Assembly (NCBI RefSeq): GCF_000378045.1
Contig: NZ_KB899119.1
Location: 1-58,283, forward strand
DNA: 58,283 nucleotides
Direction of reading: 5' to 3'
From: Marinobacterium rhizophilum DSM 18822
GTDB lineage: Bacteria > Pseudomonadota > Gammaproteobacteria > Pseudomonadales > Balneatricaceae
Shown here: positions 1-9,827 of the stretch, piece after piece
Position numbering within the stretch: position 1 is the first letter of the stretch
Layout of the letters: every line of letters begins with the position of its first letter
Made by a program: the position numbers and the translations under genes
Notes under the pieces: generated by a model
The model's input: only the letters and a program-made list of their open reading frames with translations
Told to the model about the DNA's origin: nothing
Databases searched by the model: none

Positions 1-14
1 CAAGTGAGGCGCAT

Positions 15-42
15 ATTCTAGCGACTCAGTGTTTTAAGTCAA
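15..42 (-). promoter_or_regulatory. rRNA operon promoter, proximal
   Basis: Read on the minus strand this is TTGACT, a 16-base spacer and TAGAAT, followed by a GC-rich discriminator (ATGCGCCTC). Strong hexamers, short spacer and GC-rich discriminator are typical of stringently controlled rrn promoters. It fires leftwards out of the window, where the 16S rRNA gene is expected. The rRNA gene itself is not in the window, so the assignment rests on promoter form and the murI-rrn gene order known from E. coli. Confidence 0.75.
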
Positions 43-200
43 CCCTTTTTTTCAACTTTCGTGGCCGAAGCCGCGTGGAAAACGGGGTGACTCACAAGTC
101 GATAACACCGGTTAACTTTGCAATAAAATCAACCACTTACTTCCGACTTGCTCGCTCTGCTTGAGGGCCGTTAAAGCCGCTCTCCCTAAGCGAGGTGCGC

Positions 201-228
201 ATTCTACATTCCCCCAGCGGAGAGTCAA
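201..228 (-). promoter_or_regulatory. rRNA operon promoter, distal
   Basis: On the minus strand: TTGACT, 16-base spacer, TAGAAT, then GCGCACCTCGC. Both hexamers and the spacer length are identical to the promoter 186 bases downstream, so this is a tandem P1/P2 pair. The A/T-rich stretch just upstream (about 229-330) could act as an UP element or Fis-binding region. Confidence 0.75.
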
Positions 229-477
229 CAGCCCTTTTGAAAATAATGCCCGGAAAGTGAAAAAAGCAGGTTATAAAACCCGAAAAACACAATAGGCGAC
301 CAATATAGTATAAAAAGAAAACAGTAGTAGACATTTAACCTAGGCCGAGCTGATCAACAAACAACCAGCCAGGATTCTCCATATCGATATTTAACAGAAA
401 TCCCGAACCAAGTGCTGCTGGCGATTTACAGAAAGACAGGGTACATCCGCAAACATCAACAGCCTCTAAATAGCCTG
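229..477. other. A/T-rich rrn upstream region, no gene
   Basis: The stretch between the distal rrn promoter and the murI terminator has no credible coding sequence. It is rich in A and T runs, as expected for UP-element and Fis-site regions upstream of rRNA promoters. No exact Fis sites were assigned. Confidence 0.45.
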
Positions 478-516
478 AAACAATAAAGGGTGCCTAAAAG
501 GCACCCTTTATTGTTT
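478..516 (-). terminator. murI terminator, 18-bp perfect hairpin
   Basis: A perfect 18-bp inverted repeat (arms 478-495 and 499-516) with a 3-base loop; the outer arms are A/T-rich (AAACAATAAAGGG...). It lies about 85 bases past the murI stop and ends that operon before the rrn promoters. The A-tract/T-tract arms would let it work in both directions. Confidence 0.85.
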
Positions 517-600
517 CGACTCTGTAAGGCTTTCTGCGCAGGTATATACCGACGCGCAGCTCAAAAAGACAGCAGCGACGCCGCTTACTTCACGCGCATT

Positions 601-1458
601 TCAAGCAACCGTGTAATGCTGCAAGTCGACCAGCTCAACCTGGGCGGCATTTACCGGTCCATCAAAAAAATAGGATGCGACGCGCACAAAACGCTCGGGA
701 CCATCCGTAACCAGGAAGGACACGTGGCCGGGCGTGCTGCTCTCACGCATCAGATCAGCATCCTGCAACTGCTGCTGGACCACCCGGGTCGTCGTTACTG
801 CCGAATCCACCAGACTGACATCAGGCCCCACAACCTTGGCAATAGCGCCCTTTAGGGCCGGAAAGTGGGTGCACCCCAACACCAGGGTATCAATACCTGA
901 ATCACCCTCAGCCTCATCCAGCAACGGCGACAGGCAGCGCGCAACAATCTGCTCAACCAGTTCGCCATCGTGCCAGCCTTCTTCGGCCAGCGAAACAAAC
1001 AGGGAACAGCCCTGCGCCCGAATTCTGACATCGGGCCGCAAGGTCATGATCGCCTTCTGATAGGCCTGGTTGTTAACGGTACTCTCGGTCGCGATGACCC
1101 CGACCTGACCATTACGGGTTTCGGCACAACAGGCCTCTGCACCCGGCTCAACCACTCCAACCACAGGCACGCCCGGAAACCGCAGCCGAAGCGGCTCAAC
1201 CGCAACCGCCGAGACGGTATTACAGGCAATCACAAGCAGCTTGACCTTGCGCTCTACCAGCAACCGGGCCGCCTGCTCCGCATAACGCGTCACAGAAAGC
1301 GCGCTCTTGGTACCATAAGGTACCCGCGCTGTATCACCCAGATAAATCAGGTTTTCGCACGGCAGCTGACGGCGTAGTTCATTCAGTACCGTCAGACCGC
1401 CGACGCCGGAGTCAAACACGCCGATGGGCAGACGCCGGCGCTCTTCCTGTTCACTCAT
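601..1458 (-). CDS. murI: glutamate racemase MurI
   Basis: Interconverts L- and D-glutamate in the cytoplasm, supplying D-Glu for peptidoglycan. The 285-residue length is normal. The motif [13 protein letters not shown] near residue 13 carries the Asp/Ser pair, and the two catalytic cysteines are C79 (ACNTVSA) and C196 (LGCTHFP). It overlaps der by 4 bases (ATGA), so it is probably translationally coupled as the last gene of the rodZ-to-murI block. Directly downstream are its terminator and the rrn promoters, the same murI-rrn order as in E. coli. Confidence 0.96.
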   Translation of the reverse strand: MSEQEERRRLPIGVFDSGVGGLTVLNELRRQLPCENLIYLGDTARVPYGTKSALSVTRYAEQAARLLVERKVKLLVIACNTVSAVAVEPLRLRFPGVPVVGVVEPGAEACCAETRNGQVGVIATESTVNNQAYQKAIMTLRPDVRIRAQGCSLFVSLAEEGWHDGELVEQIVARCLSPLLDEAEGDSGIDTLVLGCTHFPALKGAIAKVVGPDVSLVDSAVTTTRVVQQQLQDADLMRESSTPGHVSFLVTDGPERFVRVASYFFDGPVNAAQVELVDLQHYTVA

Positions 1459-2885
1459 TTTTTCTTGCGTGCCTTGCGCTTGCTTTCTTTTTTCAGATCC
1501 TTCACATGCAATTTGAAGCGCTGTTTCTTGGCCAGCTGCCTGGCCGTCAACTCATTCTTGCGACCTTCAAACGGGTTGTCTCCCATACGGAATTCAAACC
1601 GGACTGGCGTTCCCTTAATGCCCAAGACCTGACGGAACTTGTTCTGCAGGTAACGCTTGTATGATGCCGGCAGGTTGTCGAGCTGGTTACCATGGACAAC
1701 AATGATCGGCGGGTTCGACCCACCCTGGTGGGCATAGCGCATCTTGATGCGCCGGCCGTTCACCATAGGCGGCTGATGCTCAGCCACGACATCCTCAAGC
1801 AAGCGCGTGAGACGGTTGGTCGGCCACTTGGCCATCGCACTGGCGTAGGCTTCATCAACCGAGCGGTACATTTCACCCACGCCGCTGCCATGCAGTGCCG
1901 AAATAAAGTGAAAGCGGGCAAAGTCTACAAACTCAAGACGACGCTGGATCTGCTCCTTGACCTTGAGCTTTTGTTCTTCGGTCATGCCGTCCCACTTGTT
2001 GAGCGCAACAACCAGCGAACGACCAGCATCCAGCACGAAGCCCAGCATGTGCAGATCCTGGTCTGTCACGCCCTGGCGCGCATCAATCACACAGACCACC
2101 ACATTGGCATCTTCAATCGCCTGCAGCGTCTTGATGATGGAAAACTTCTCCACTGCTTCAGTGATGTTCTTGCGCCGACGCACACCCGCCGTATCAATCA
2201 GGGTGTACGTTTCACCATCGCGCTCGTAGGGAATATAAATACTGTCACGGGTGGTACCGGCTTCGTCATATACAACAACCCGGTCTTCACCCAGCATACG
2301 ATTGACCAGGGTCGACTTGCCGACGTTCGGTCGCCCAACAACAGCAATCTTGGTACTGTGCTTGAACTCTTCCGGCAGCTCATCAATTTCCTGGGCCGGC
2401 AGCTCGCCGAGCACCTCTTCGATCAGCAGCGTCACGCCACGGTTCTGCGATGCCGCGATCGGCAGCGGCTGGCCAAGACCCAGACCAAAGAAATCCGAGA
2501 TAGCGACATCCGGATCAAGGCCATCGGTCTTGTTGACCACCAAATAGCAGCTCTTCTCGGAACGTCGAAGATGATCGGCAATCATCTCATCGGCCGGATT
2601 TAACCCGGCACGACCATCCACAAGAAAAAGTACGATATCCGCCTCTTCGATGGCCAGCAGGGACTGCTTGGCCATCAGGGAGTCGATGCCTTCTTCGTCA
2701 CCACTGATACCACCGGTATCGACAACGATGAAGTCAGTTTCACCGACACGACCTTCACCGTACTTTCGATCACGGGTCAAGCCCGACAGATCGGCCACCA
2801 ATGCGTCCCGTGAGCGTGTCAGTCGATTGAAAAGTGTTGATTTGCCGACATTGGGTCGGCCCACGAGCGCTATAACCGGTACCAT
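1455..2885 (-). CDS. der: ribosome assembly GTPase Der (EngA)
   Basis: Double-GTPase needed for 50S ribosomal subunit maturation. Two G domains are visible: GRPNVGKST at about residue 9 with DTGG at 56 and NKTD at 118, and a second GRPNVGKST at 184 with DTAGVRRR and NKWD. A C-terminal KH-like domain and a basic tail ([11 protein letters not shown]) follow. 476 residues is usual. It lies between bamB and murI as in related gammaproteobacteria. Confidence 0.97.
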   Translation of the reverse strand: MVPVIALVGRPNVGKSTLFNRLTRSRDALVADLSGLTRDRKYGEGRVGETDFIVVDTGGISGDEEGIDSLMAKQSLLAIEEADIVLFLVDGRAGLNPADEMIADHLRRSEKSCYLVVNKTDGLDPDVAISDFFGLGLGQPLPIAASQNRGVTLLIEEVLGELPAQEIDELPEEFKHSTKIAVVGRPNVGKSTLVNRMLGEDRVVVYDEAGTTRDSIYIPYERDGETYTLIDTAGVRRRKNITEAVEKFSIIKTLQAIEDANVVVCVIDARQGVTDQDLHMLGFVLDAGRSLVVALNKWDGMTEEQKLKVKEQIQRRLEFVDFARFHFISALHGSGVGEMYRSVDEAYASAMAKWPTNRLTRLLEDVVAEHQPPMVNGRRIKMRYAHQGGSNPPIIVVHGNQLDNLPASYKRYLQNKFRQVLGIKGTPVRFEFRMGDNPFEGRKNELTARQLAKKQRFKLHVKDLKKESKRKARKKK

Positions 2886-2909
2886 TTTCTATTTACCACA
2901 ACGAAAACG

Positions 2910-2938
2910 GCGGCTACTCGCAAACGCAAATAGCCGCC
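2910..2938 (-). other. hairpin between bamB and der
   Basis: GGCGGCTA (2910-2917) pairs with TAGCCGCC (2931-2938) across a 13-base loop in the 71-base bamB-der gap. No T run follows on the minus strand, so it is more likely a processing or attenuation hairpin than an efficient terminator. Confidence 0.45.
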
Positions 2939-2956
2939 TGTGAAAATCACTCATGC

Positions 2957-4105
2957 TCAGTTGAGGCGCAATGCGAGCAAACGACCGTCATTACCCAACA
3001 CATAGAGCACATCATTAATCGCGAGCATGTCACCCACCACGCCCTCAGAGTCAGCGCGGTAACGGGCGACAAAGTGGCCATCTACCTGCGACATGAAATG
3101 CAGGTATCCTTCAATGTCACCGACGACCAGATTATTACCCAGCACAGCGGGTGCAGAAACCCTGCGGTTTTCCAGCGCCGGCTGAGACCAGACACTGGCA
3201 CTGCTGCGCGCATCATAGGCCTGCACATGATCATTGGCTTCGACTACGTAGACATTGCCAAAGCCCGCAGCCGGCGTGCGGTAGCTCGAACTGTCTCGAG
3301 CCCACTGGATCTGCGCATCGTACGGGTTGATCGCAACCAGGCGCCCCTGATAGCTGGACACATAAAGCATCTGATTGGCCAGCAACGGGCGGCCATCGAT
3401 ATCCACCATGCGCTCCAACTCCGAACGCCCACGGGGCTCGGCAACACGCTGTTCCCACAGCATGGTGCCATTGGTGTTCGTCAATGCTGTCAGCTTACCG
3501 CTGGCAAAGCCGGCAAAGGTCACGTCTGCCGCCACGATGGGCGCAGAGGTGCCACGCAGACTGAGGCTCGGCACCTGGCTGTCATAGGTCCAGCGGTGCT
3601 CGCCCGAATTGATCTCCAGCGCAGTCACCTTGCCATTGACCAGCTGCACGACGACCAGCTCGCGATTGAGCTGCGCCGGAGCGACGGCCTCGGATGACAC
3701 CTGACGACGCCACAACTCCTGCCCGTTGCTGCTGTCCAGAGCGATGACCATGCCAGATTCGGTGACGACGACCGCCGTCGAAGGTCCCACTCCGATACCG
3801 GAACCCAGCACCATTTCCAGCCCAACTTCCCAGGCCTTCTTGCCCGTAGCGAGATCAAAAGCTGCTACCGTGCCCTCTGCATCATTCGCATAGATGCGCA
3901 CGCCGTCCGAAGCCGGTGCAAACTGGTGGTACTTTTCACCAAGTCCAGAACCTACGCGAGCGCTCCAGACAACATCCACCGAACGCTCGGATTCGAAATC
4001 AACCAGCTCATTTGGCTCGACTTCATCGTTCGAACTCCAGAGACTGCAGCCGCTCACGGAAGCGACCAGCACACCTGCAGCCAGAACACGGAACAGCTTG
4101 TTCAT
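2957..4105 (-). CDS. bamB: outer membrane assembly lipoprotein BamB
   Basis: Lipoprotein of the BAM complex that inserts beta-barrel proteins into the outer membrane. The N-terminus is a lipoprotein signal with lipobox ASVSGC, so C20 is the lipidated residue. The rest shows repeated PQQ-like beta-propeller blades (for example ATGKKAWEV, SNGQELWRR, NGTMLWEQR). 382 residues fits the family. Its ATG directly abuts the yfgM stop, indicating co-translation. Confidence 0.95.
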   Translation of the reverse strand: MNKLFRVLAAGVLVASVSGCSLWSSNDEVEPNELVDFESERSVDVVWSARVGSGLGEKYHQFAPASDGVRIYANDAEGTVAAFDLATGKKAWEVGLEMVLGSGIGVGPSTAVVVTESGMVIALDSSNGQELWRRQVSSEAVAPAQLNRELVVVQLVNGKVTALEINSGEHRWTYDSQVPSLSLRGTSAPIVAADVTFAGFASGKLTALTNTNGTMLWEQRVAEPRGRSELERMVDIDGRPLLANQMLYVSSYQGRLVAINPYDAQIQWARDSSSYRTPAAGFGNVYVVEANDHVQAYDARSSASVWSQPALENRRVSAPAVLGNNLVVGDIEGYLHFMSQVDGHFVARYRADSEGVVGDMLAINDVLYVLGNDGRLLALRLN

Positions 4106-4765
4106 TTAACCTTCCTCAGCCGTGAGATTTTCGAGCTTCATGGTCAGCAATGGACGCACTCCGGCAGTCTCCGCCGCCTGAGCCGCCAGACGATACGCAT
4201 CCCGCGCCTCTGTCGTTTTTCCATCAGACAACAACAGATCACCACGCAATTCCTGATAGCTGGCTTCAAAGCTGCCCGGCTCAAGCGTATCCAGTAATGC
4301 CAGCGCCTCGGAGCCCTGCCCCTGCTCACCCATGATCCTGGCCTTGCGCAGGGTGGCAACGATACGCTGCTCATCAGCAGGCTCGTGACTCAAAACCCAC
4401 TCCAGCTGTGCCAGCGCCTCGTCCAGCTGCCCCTGCTCTACCGCCACACGGGCCATCAGCAAGGCAGCAAGCGAAGCATACGCACTGTCCTCATGATCGC
4501 TCTTGAGAGTGCTCGCCAGATGCTCAGCTGTGGCGACCTGGGCGTCGGCGGACTCCCCCCTAAGGCTCAGACTCACGGCTTGCACCAGGTTCTGGTACAG
4601 CGCAGAGGCATTAGCCGCTTCTGCCGCCTGGCGGTCCTGCCAGGTTCGCCAGCCAAAAACCAGCGCCAGCGCTACCGCCAGGGTCAACAGCAGGGTCTTG
4701 CCGTTTTCCTGCCACCAACGCTTCAGTGCGTCTACCTGTTCCTCTTCTGTGCGCATCTCAGCCAC
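4106..4765 (-). CDS. yfgM: YfgM-like TPR membrane protein
   Basis: Inner-membrane protein with one N-terminal transmembrane segment (about residues 22-41, TLLLTLAVALALVFGW) and a periplasmic TPR-like helical domain. E. coli YfgM associates with the SecYEG/PpiD chaperone network. The start is GTG at 4763-4765, preceded by GGGAG; an ATG three codons in is the alternative. 219 residues and the place between hisS and bamB match the family. Confidence 0.88.
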   Translation of the reverse strand: MAEMRTEEEQVDALKRWWQENGKTLLLTLAVALALVFGWRTWQDRQAAEAANASALYQNLVQAVSLSLRGESADAQVATAEHLASTLKSDHEDSAYASLAALLMARVAVEQGQLDEALAQLEWVLSHEPADEQRIVATLRKARIMGEQGQGSEALALLDTLEPGSFEASYQELRGDLLLSDGKTTEARDAYRLAAQAAETAGVRPLLTMKLENLTAEEG

Positions 4766-4789
4766 GTACGACTCCCTATACCCTGTCGA

Positions 4790-6067
4790 TCAAACGTTGA
4801 TAATAGTTTTCAGCTCAGCCGCGAGCTGCGACCAGGCGACCTGAACCTGTTCCGCATCGCTGCGTAGCGGCTTGAGTGTCGCCACCCCGCGTGCCACTTC
4901 CTCTTCACCCAGAATCAAAGCAACGCAGGCGCCGCTGCGATCGGCTTTCTTCATCTGGCTCTTGAAGCTGCCGCCGCCACAATGCAGCTGAATTCTGAGA
5001 TTGGTGTCATTGCGCAGGCCTTCTGCCAACAGCAATGCCTGATCCGCCGCGTCGGCGCCCATGGAGGCGATGTAAACATCAACCGTCTGACGGGCAGCGG
5101 CAGGCACGACATCCAGGGTTTCAAGCAGCAACACCAGGCGCTCGATACCCATCGCAAAACCCACCGCCGGCGTTGCCTTGCCACCGAGCTGCTCAACCAG
5201 GCCGTCGTAACGACCACCTGCGCATACCGTGCCCTGGGCGCCGAGCTTGTCCGTCACCCATTCGAACACCGTCTTGCAGTAATAATCCAGACCGCGCACT
5301 AGCCGCGGGTTGACCTCATAGGCAACACCCGCGCGATCAAGCAGCACCTTCAGAGCTTCAAAGTGCTCAAGAGACTCGGCATCCAGGTAATCATGAAAAT
5401 CCGGCGCATCGTTCAACAGCGCCTGGGTCGCCGCATCCTTGCTATCAAGGATGCGCATCGGGTTGGTCTCGAGCCGACGAAGACTGTCTTCATCCAGCTG
5501 ATCCTTACAGCCCTGCAGATACTGCACCAGATCCTGTTTGTAGCGAGTACGGGCATCGGAACTGCCAATACTATTCAGCTGCAGCGTAACCGCGTCCAGC
5601 AAACCGAGCTGACGCCAGAGCCTGGCTGTAAGCAAAATCAGCTCGGCATCAATATCCGGCCCCTGCATCCCGAAGGTTTCAACCCCAATCTGGTGAAACT
5701 GGCGGTAACGCCCTTTTTGGGGACGCTCATGGCGAAACATCGGACCCTTGTACCATAAACGCTGTACCTGATTGTACAGCAGGCCATTTTCTTCGCCTGC
5801 GCGCACACAGCCGGCGGTTCCTTCGGGGCGCAGCGTCAGGCTGTCGCCATTGCGGTCCTCGAAGGTGTACATCTCTTTTTCTACAATATCGGTGACTTCA
5901 CCAATAGAGCGCTTGAACAGGTCGGTCTGTTCGACAATTGGCATGCGTATTTCAGCGTAACCATAAGCCCCCAGGACGGTCTGCACGGTGTGTTCCAGGT
6001 ACTGCCACACCGGCGTTGCTTCCGGCAGGATGTCATTCATACCACGAATGGCTTTGATCTTGGCCAA
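4790..6067 (-). CDS. hisS: histidyl-tRNA synthetase
   Basis: Class II aminoacyl-tRNA synthetase charging tRNA-His. Diagnostic pieces are [10 protein letters not shown] at the N-terminus, motif 2 ([16 protein letters not shown]), the histidine-binding [15 protein letters not shown] and GGRYDGLV, and a C-terminal anticodon-binding domain. 425 residues is normal. The start codon is TTG (6065-6067), chosen because the family begins about eight residues before the RGMNDILP motif and no ATG lies there. Confidence 0.96.
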   Translation of the reverse strand: MAKIKAIRGMNDILPEATPVWQYLEHTVQTVLGAYGYAEIRMPIVEQTDLFKRSIGEVTDIVEKEMYTFEDRNGDSLTLRPEGTAGCVRAGEENGLLYNQVQRLWYKGPMFRHERPQKGRYRQFHQIGVETFGMQGPDIDAELILLTARLWRQLGLLDAVTLQLNSIGSSDARTRYKQDLVQYLQGCKDQLDEDSLRRLETNPMRILDSKDAATQALLNDAPDFHDYLDAESLEHFEALKVLLDRAGVAYEVNPRLVRGLDYYCKTVFEWVTDKLGAQGTVCAGGRYDGLVEQLGGKATPAVGFAMGIERLVLLLETLDVVPAAARQTVDVYIASMGADAADQALLLAEGLRNDTNLRIQLHCGGGSFKSQMKKADRSGACVALILGEEEVARGVATLKPLRSDAEQVQVAWSQLAAELKTIINV

Positions 6068-6100
6068 AATAAAACCCTATTAAATCTGAACGGCGACGTA

Positions 6101-7132
6101 TTAATTAAGAGGAAGCGTTAAGCGCGCAACATTCTTATTGCTGAATGGCGCGAGGTCAACTGCAGCACCATCGAAACTGATTTTGCTGACAGCACTGGCA
6201 CGACCCAGCAGCACATTCAACGGGCCAGTCTGTTCGATATGCAGCTCATCGCCGGCTTTGCGCAGGTTGTTAAACAGTGTTTTGCCTGTCGCTCCCTTGA
6301 TCGTCACCCAGCAGTCATCCTGAAAGTGCACCACTAAACCCGTGGCAACCAGCACCTCTGCGTCAGTAGCACCCGCCTCAACCGGACTTTCTGCGCCCTG
6401 CTCAGGCACTGATACCGTTGCGACGACGACAGGATCGGTCACTGTCCCACCGACAACGGTCTGCTCTGTCTCTGCTACAAACGCCGACACCGCGCCCTCG
6501 CCCTGGATTGCACCCGCCGACGCAGGCTCTTCCGGCAATGCAACCACATCTGACTCAGCGTCGGCAGAAATCTGCCCCGAAATAACACCACCGTCCAGCA
6601 CCTGCTCTGCTATGGCAAACTCCGCCTCAGGTTCGCCGGCAGACAGCACCAGCGTTTCACCATCCGCCGTATCCACCGCTACCGTACCTTCCGGCAAGCT
6701 GGTCAGAGCCACTTCGTGGCCATACTGGGTTTTCCACCACCAGAAGGTGGTCGCAACGACGACTACCACCAACAGCAGCATCGAAAGGCGGACCCCCGGG
6801 CCCGATGAACCCGACGGCTGCACCCGGCTGATCGAACGAATCGAAGCGCAAGTCTGTTCCCCGCCATAGTTCCTGTCGAATTCGCACACCAGGTCATCGC
6901 CACTGAGCCCCAGCAAGCGGGCATAGGAGCGAAGATAGCCACGGGCAAACACAGTACTGGGCAGCTTGCTGTAGTCACCCTCTTCAAGCGCCTTGACCTG
7001 GGCAATAGGCAATCGCAGAGATGCCGCCACCTGTTCCAGTGATAGCCCCTGACGCTCGCGCATCTGAACAAGCCCGAGCTGTGGCGCCTGCGCCACACTC
7101 GATTCAGACTCAGCCTGGGACACCTGGTTCAC
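6101..7132 (-). CDS. rodZ: cell shape protein RodZ
   Basis: Membrane protein linking MreB to the cell envelope. There is an N-terminal Xre-type helix-turn-helix domain (about residues 20-85, LSLEQVAASLRLPIAQVKALE), one transmembrane helix around 115-137, a long Ala/Val/Glu-rich periplasmic linker and a C-terminal DUF4115-type domain (about 265-343). The start is GTG, overlapping the pilW stop by GTGA. The neighbour usually found downstream, ispG, is missing; hisS follows after 33 bases. Confidence 0.93.
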   Translation of the reverse strand: MNQVSQAESESSVAQAPQLGLVQMRERQGLSLEQVAASLRLPIAQVKALEEGDYSKLPSTVFARGYLRSYARLLGLSGDDLVCEFDRNYGGEQTCASIRSISRVQPSGSSGPGVRLSMLLLVVVVVATTFWWWKTQYGHEVALTSLPEGTVAVDTADGETLVLSAGEPEAEFAIAEQVLDGGVISGQISADAESDVVALPEEPASAGAIQGEGAVSAFVAETEQTVVGGTVTDPVVVATVSVPEQGAESPVEAGATDAEVLVATGLVVHFQDDCWVTIKGATGKTLFNNLRKAGDELHIEQTGPLNVLLGRASAVSKISFDGAAVDLAPFSNKNVARLTLPLN

Positions 7133-7905
7133 TGCAGCGACTCCTTATAATTGGCAAATTCCGCAGATTGCGGGAAAAGATTCTTCAACAACAGGGCAAA
7201 GGTGGCGCCGCGCGTACTGCTGCCGCCCTGGCGCGCCAGCTGGATCCCAAGCCAAAGACTCTGGGCGCTATGCTCAACCTGGCGCGAATCAATCAGCTGC
7301 GAGAACATGTCAAAATACTGCCTCGCCTCCTGCAAGCGCCCGGCTTCCAGGTGTATTGCGGTCAGTTCGAGCAACGCGACCGGGCGATTGGGCGACAACC
7401 TGAGCGTCCGCTCAAAAGCATGCTGCGCCGCATCAGGACGCTGAATCATGCGAAAGCACCGACCCAGGTTTTCAAACGACTGAGCACGCTGAATATAAAA
7501 AGGATCTTCCGTTGCGCGCTCAAGCTCGGTACAGGCTTCGCTGTAACGGCCCTGCGCATAGAGGAAGGCACCGAAATTATTGTGAAAAGACGCCGTTTCC
7601 GGCTCCAGACTCACAGCCCGGCGAAAGTTCTGCTCGGCCAGCTTGTATTCCTGTTCAATCTGAAACGTCAAGCCAAGGGCATTATAAGTGCCGGCATACT
7701 CGTCATCGATCTCCACCGCTCGTTGCAGCGCGTCCTTGGCACTGGCCAGATCGCCGACGCGAAGATACTGAAGCCCTAGCTGGGTGTAAGCTTCAAGCGC
7801 CTTCTCCGGCGAGACCTCGGCGGAATTCTGACGCCCAGGCGAGCTTGTACAGCCCACCACCAACAACATGACCATTGTCCATAGTGCTGTGCGAATCCCG
7901 CTCAA
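7129..7905 (-). CDS. pilW: type IV pilus biogenesis TPR lipoprotein PilW/PilF
   Basis: Outer-membrane pilotin-type lipoprotein that helps PilQ secretin assembly in type IV pilus systems. I place the start at TTG (7903-7905) because AGGAGGT lies 5 bases upstream and a lipobox (LVVGC) follows at once; a longer frame to 8043 would overlap rlmN by over 120 bases. The 258-residue product has consecutive TPR repeats (YTQLGLQYLRVGDLASAKDA, YNALGLTFQIEQEYKLAEQN, ENLGRCFRMIQRPDAAQHA). Confidence 0.9.
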   Translation of the reverse strand: MSGIRTALWTMVMLLVVGCTSSPGRQNSAEVSPEKALEAYTQLGLQYLRVGDLASAKDALQRAVEIDDEYAGTYNALGLTFQIEQEYKLAEQNFRRAVSLEPETASFHNNFGAFLYAQGRYSEACTELERATEDPFYIQRAQSFENLGRCFRMIQRPDAAQHAFERTLRLSPNRPVALLELTAIHLEAGRLQEARQYFDMFSQLIDSRQVEHSAQSLWLGIQLARQGGSSTRGATFALLLKNLFPQSAEFANYKESLQ

Positions 7906-7915
7906 GCTATACCTC

Positions 7916-9052
7916 CTAGGCCCTGCGATCCGTGGATAAACCCGGCTCCTCTTGTACCACGGGAATGATTTTTTGGCTACGGCGGGTACGATCCTGCACC
8001 TGACCGACCAACTGCCCGCAGGCAGCATCAATTTCATCGCCACGGGTCCGTCGTACGGTGGTAATAATATTCGATGTAACCATAATCTGCTTGAATGCCT
8101 GGATCGCAGACTCCGTCGGACGTTCGTAACCGGAATTCGGGAAGGGGTTGAACGGGATCAGGTTGAGTTTGCAGGGGACACGACGCAACACCTTCACCAG
8201 CTCGCGAGCATGGTGGGGCTGATCATTCACGCCCGCCATCATGGTGTATTCGATGGTAATCACACGGCGATCATTAAGGCCTTCAAGATAGCGATTGCAG
8301 GCATCGATCAGCTCGTTGATTGGATAGCGGCGGTTGATGGGCACCAGCACATCACGCAGTTCGTTATTGGGTGCATGCAACGAAATCGCCAGGGATACAT
8401 CACTGACTTCCCGCAACTTGTCAATCGCTGGCACGACACCGGCCGTGCTCAGGGTGACACGTCGTTTGGACAAGCCATAGGCATTGTCATCCATCATCAG
8501 CTGCGTGGCATCAACGACGTTATCAAAATTCATCAGGGGCTCGCCCATGCCCATCAGCACGACGTTGGTCACCTGGCGTTCGCCATTGGGATCCATCGGG
8601 CCGAACGACTTGATGGCAATATATACCTGGCCGATCACTTCAGCCGCCGTCAAATTGCGGTTAAAGCCCTGCTTGCCTGTCGAGCAGAAACTGCAGTTAA
8701 GCGAGCAGCCGACCTGGGACGAGATACACAGAGTACGACGGGGGCCTTCAGGAATCAGCACGGTTTCCACGCAGGAACCGCCATCGACCCGAATCACCCA
8801 TTTGCGCGTACCATCTTTGGATATGTCCTGAGAGACCACTTCGGGCGGCCTAATTTCCGCGACAGCATTCAGCTTCTCGCGCAGCGCCTTGCTGATGTTT
8901 GTCATTTCATCAAAGTTTTCGGCACCCAGCTGATGAATCCATTTCAACACCTGGGTAGCACGGAAGCGCTTTTCCCCAAGCTCAGCAAAAAACGCCTCAA
9001 GCCTGGCAGGAGACAATCCCAGAAGATTGGTTTTGGTAATGGATTCAGTCAT
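7916..9052 (-). CDS. rlmN: dual-specificity 23S rRNA/tRNA A2 methyltransferase RlmN
   Basis: Radical-SAM enzyme methylating C2 of A2503 in 23S rRNA and A37 in some tRNAs. The CX3CX2C cluster motif is in [13 protein letters not shown], with [11 protein letters not shown] and the C-terminal catalytic Cys region ([12 protein letters not shown]). I start at the ATG at 9050-9052 (378 residues); a GTG three codons upstream would give 381. It sits between ndk and pilW as in Pseudomonas. Confidence 0.95.
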   Translation of the reverse strand: MTESITKTNLLGLSPARLEAFFAELGEKRFRATQVLKWIHQLGAENFDEMTNISKALREKLNAVAEIRPPEVVSQDISKDGTRKWVIRVDGGSCVETVLIPEGPRRTLCISSQVGCSLNCSFCSTGKQGFNRNLTAAEVIGQVYIAIKSFGPMDPNGERQVTNVVLMGMGEPLMNFDNVVDATQLMMDDNAYGLSKRRVTLSTAGVVPAIDKLREVSDVSLAISLHAPNNELRDVLVPINRRYPINELIDACNRYLEGLNDRRVITIEYTMMAGVNDQPHHARELVKVLRRVPCKLNLIPFNPFPNSGYERPTESAIQAFKQIMVTSNIITTVRRTRGDEIDAACGQLVGQVQDRTRRSQKIIPVVQEEPGLSTDRRA

Positions 9053-9122
9053 CAAAGTCACTCAGTATTAAATCGTTGTGCAGGGGTCCGGCACAGCAGG
9101 GCACCCTGCACAGGTTTACAGC

Positions 9123-9530
9123 TTACTTGCCGAAGAAGTAAGCGATCTCGCGTGCAGCGGAGGTAGCGGAATCCGAACCGTGAACAGCGTTAGCATCGAT
9201 GGATTCAGCAAAATCACGACGGATAGTACCTTCAGCGGCATCCTTCGGGTTGGTAGCACCCATCAGCTCGCGGTTAACCAGGATAGCGTTTTCACCTTCC
9301 AGTGCCTGAACAACAACAGGACCGGAAGTCATGAAAGCAACCAGATCGCCAAAGAAAGGACGCTCTTTGTGCTCAGCGTAGAAGCCTTCAGCTTCTTCTT
9401 TAGACAGGCTTTTCATCTGCATTTCAACAACTTTCAGACCTGCTTCTTCGAAGCGAGCAACGATCTGACCGATGGCATTTTTAGCAACGGCATCAGGCTT
9501 GATGATGGACAGAGTACGTTCGACAGCCAT
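9123..9530 (-). CDS. ndk: nucleoside diphosphate kinase
   Basis: Transfers the terminal phosphate between nucleoside di- and triphosphates through a phospho-histidine. The active-site H117 is in NAVHGSDS, the family signature. The 135-residue length is slightly below the usual ~141-143. The first residues ([12 protein letters not shown]) are typical. GGGGAA precedes the ATG, and the gene has its own candidate promoter upstream. Confidence 0.96.
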   Translation of the reverse strand: MAVERTLSIIKPDAVAKNAIGQIVARFEEAGLKVVEMQMKSLSKEEAEGFYAEHKERPFFGDLVAFMTSGPVVVQALEGENAILVNRELMGATNPKDAAEGTIRRDFAESIDANAVHGSDSATSAAREIAYFFGK

Positions 9531-9572
9531 GGAAATTCCCCAAGTGTAGATAGATCAAAATTTAAACGCGGC

Positions 9573-9578
9573 ATTATA
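9573..9578 (-). promoter_or_regulatory. ndk -10 element candidate
   Basis: TATAAT on the minus strand, about 43 bases before the ndk start and preceded by GGCG. No clear -35 hexamer is present at 16-18 bases, so this is a partial match only. Confidence 0.45.
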
Positions 9579-9730
9579 CGCCAAGCCCAGGATATAAAAC
9601 AGCTGCGCCTGCAGCGAAAGCCAAGTTCCTGTGCCGGCACAGCACCAGCTTAAGCACTCAAGATGACAACCGCATAGATACACTCGAGCACGGCGGATTG
9701 AGGGTCCGAGCTGATGACCTGAGATAGACT

Positions 9731-9760
9731 CGCAGCCTTACGGCTGCGCTGTTAGCGCAG
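9731..9760. repeat. two overlapping hairpins (REP-like)
   Basis: CGCAGCC/GGCTGCG (9731-9737 and 9742-9748) and CTGCGCT/AGCGCAG (9744-9750 and 9754-9760) share bases and cannot form at the same time. They lie in the ndk-iscX gap between the iscX terminator and the ndk promoter. They may be a REP-type repeat or transcript-end structure. Confidence 0.4.
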
Positions 9761-9800
9761 CGCCCACATTCTTGCGGGTGAAGACCACCGCGCCGGACAC

Positions 9801-9826
9801 AAAAAACCCGGCCTGCGCCGGGTTTG
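9801..9826 (-). terminator. isc operon terminator
   Basis: AACCCGGC and GCCGGGTT (9805-9812 and 9817-9824) form an 8-bp stem with a 4-base loop. On the minus strand it is followed by six T. It starts immediately after the iscX stop and separates the isc operon from ndk. Confidence 0.88.
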
Positions 9827-9827
9827 T

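Noticed and set aside
490-855. 121-codon plus-strand ORF over the murI terminator
   Set aside because: Starts inside the terminator hairpin and overlaps murI in antisense.
7906-8043. 46-residue N-terminal extension of pilW
   Set aside because: It would overlap rlmN by over 120 bases, while a TTG with AGGAGGT and a lipobox lies at 7905.
7952-9166. 404-codon plus-strand ORF opposite rlmN
   Set aside because: Lies wholly against a confidently identified gene and has no family features.
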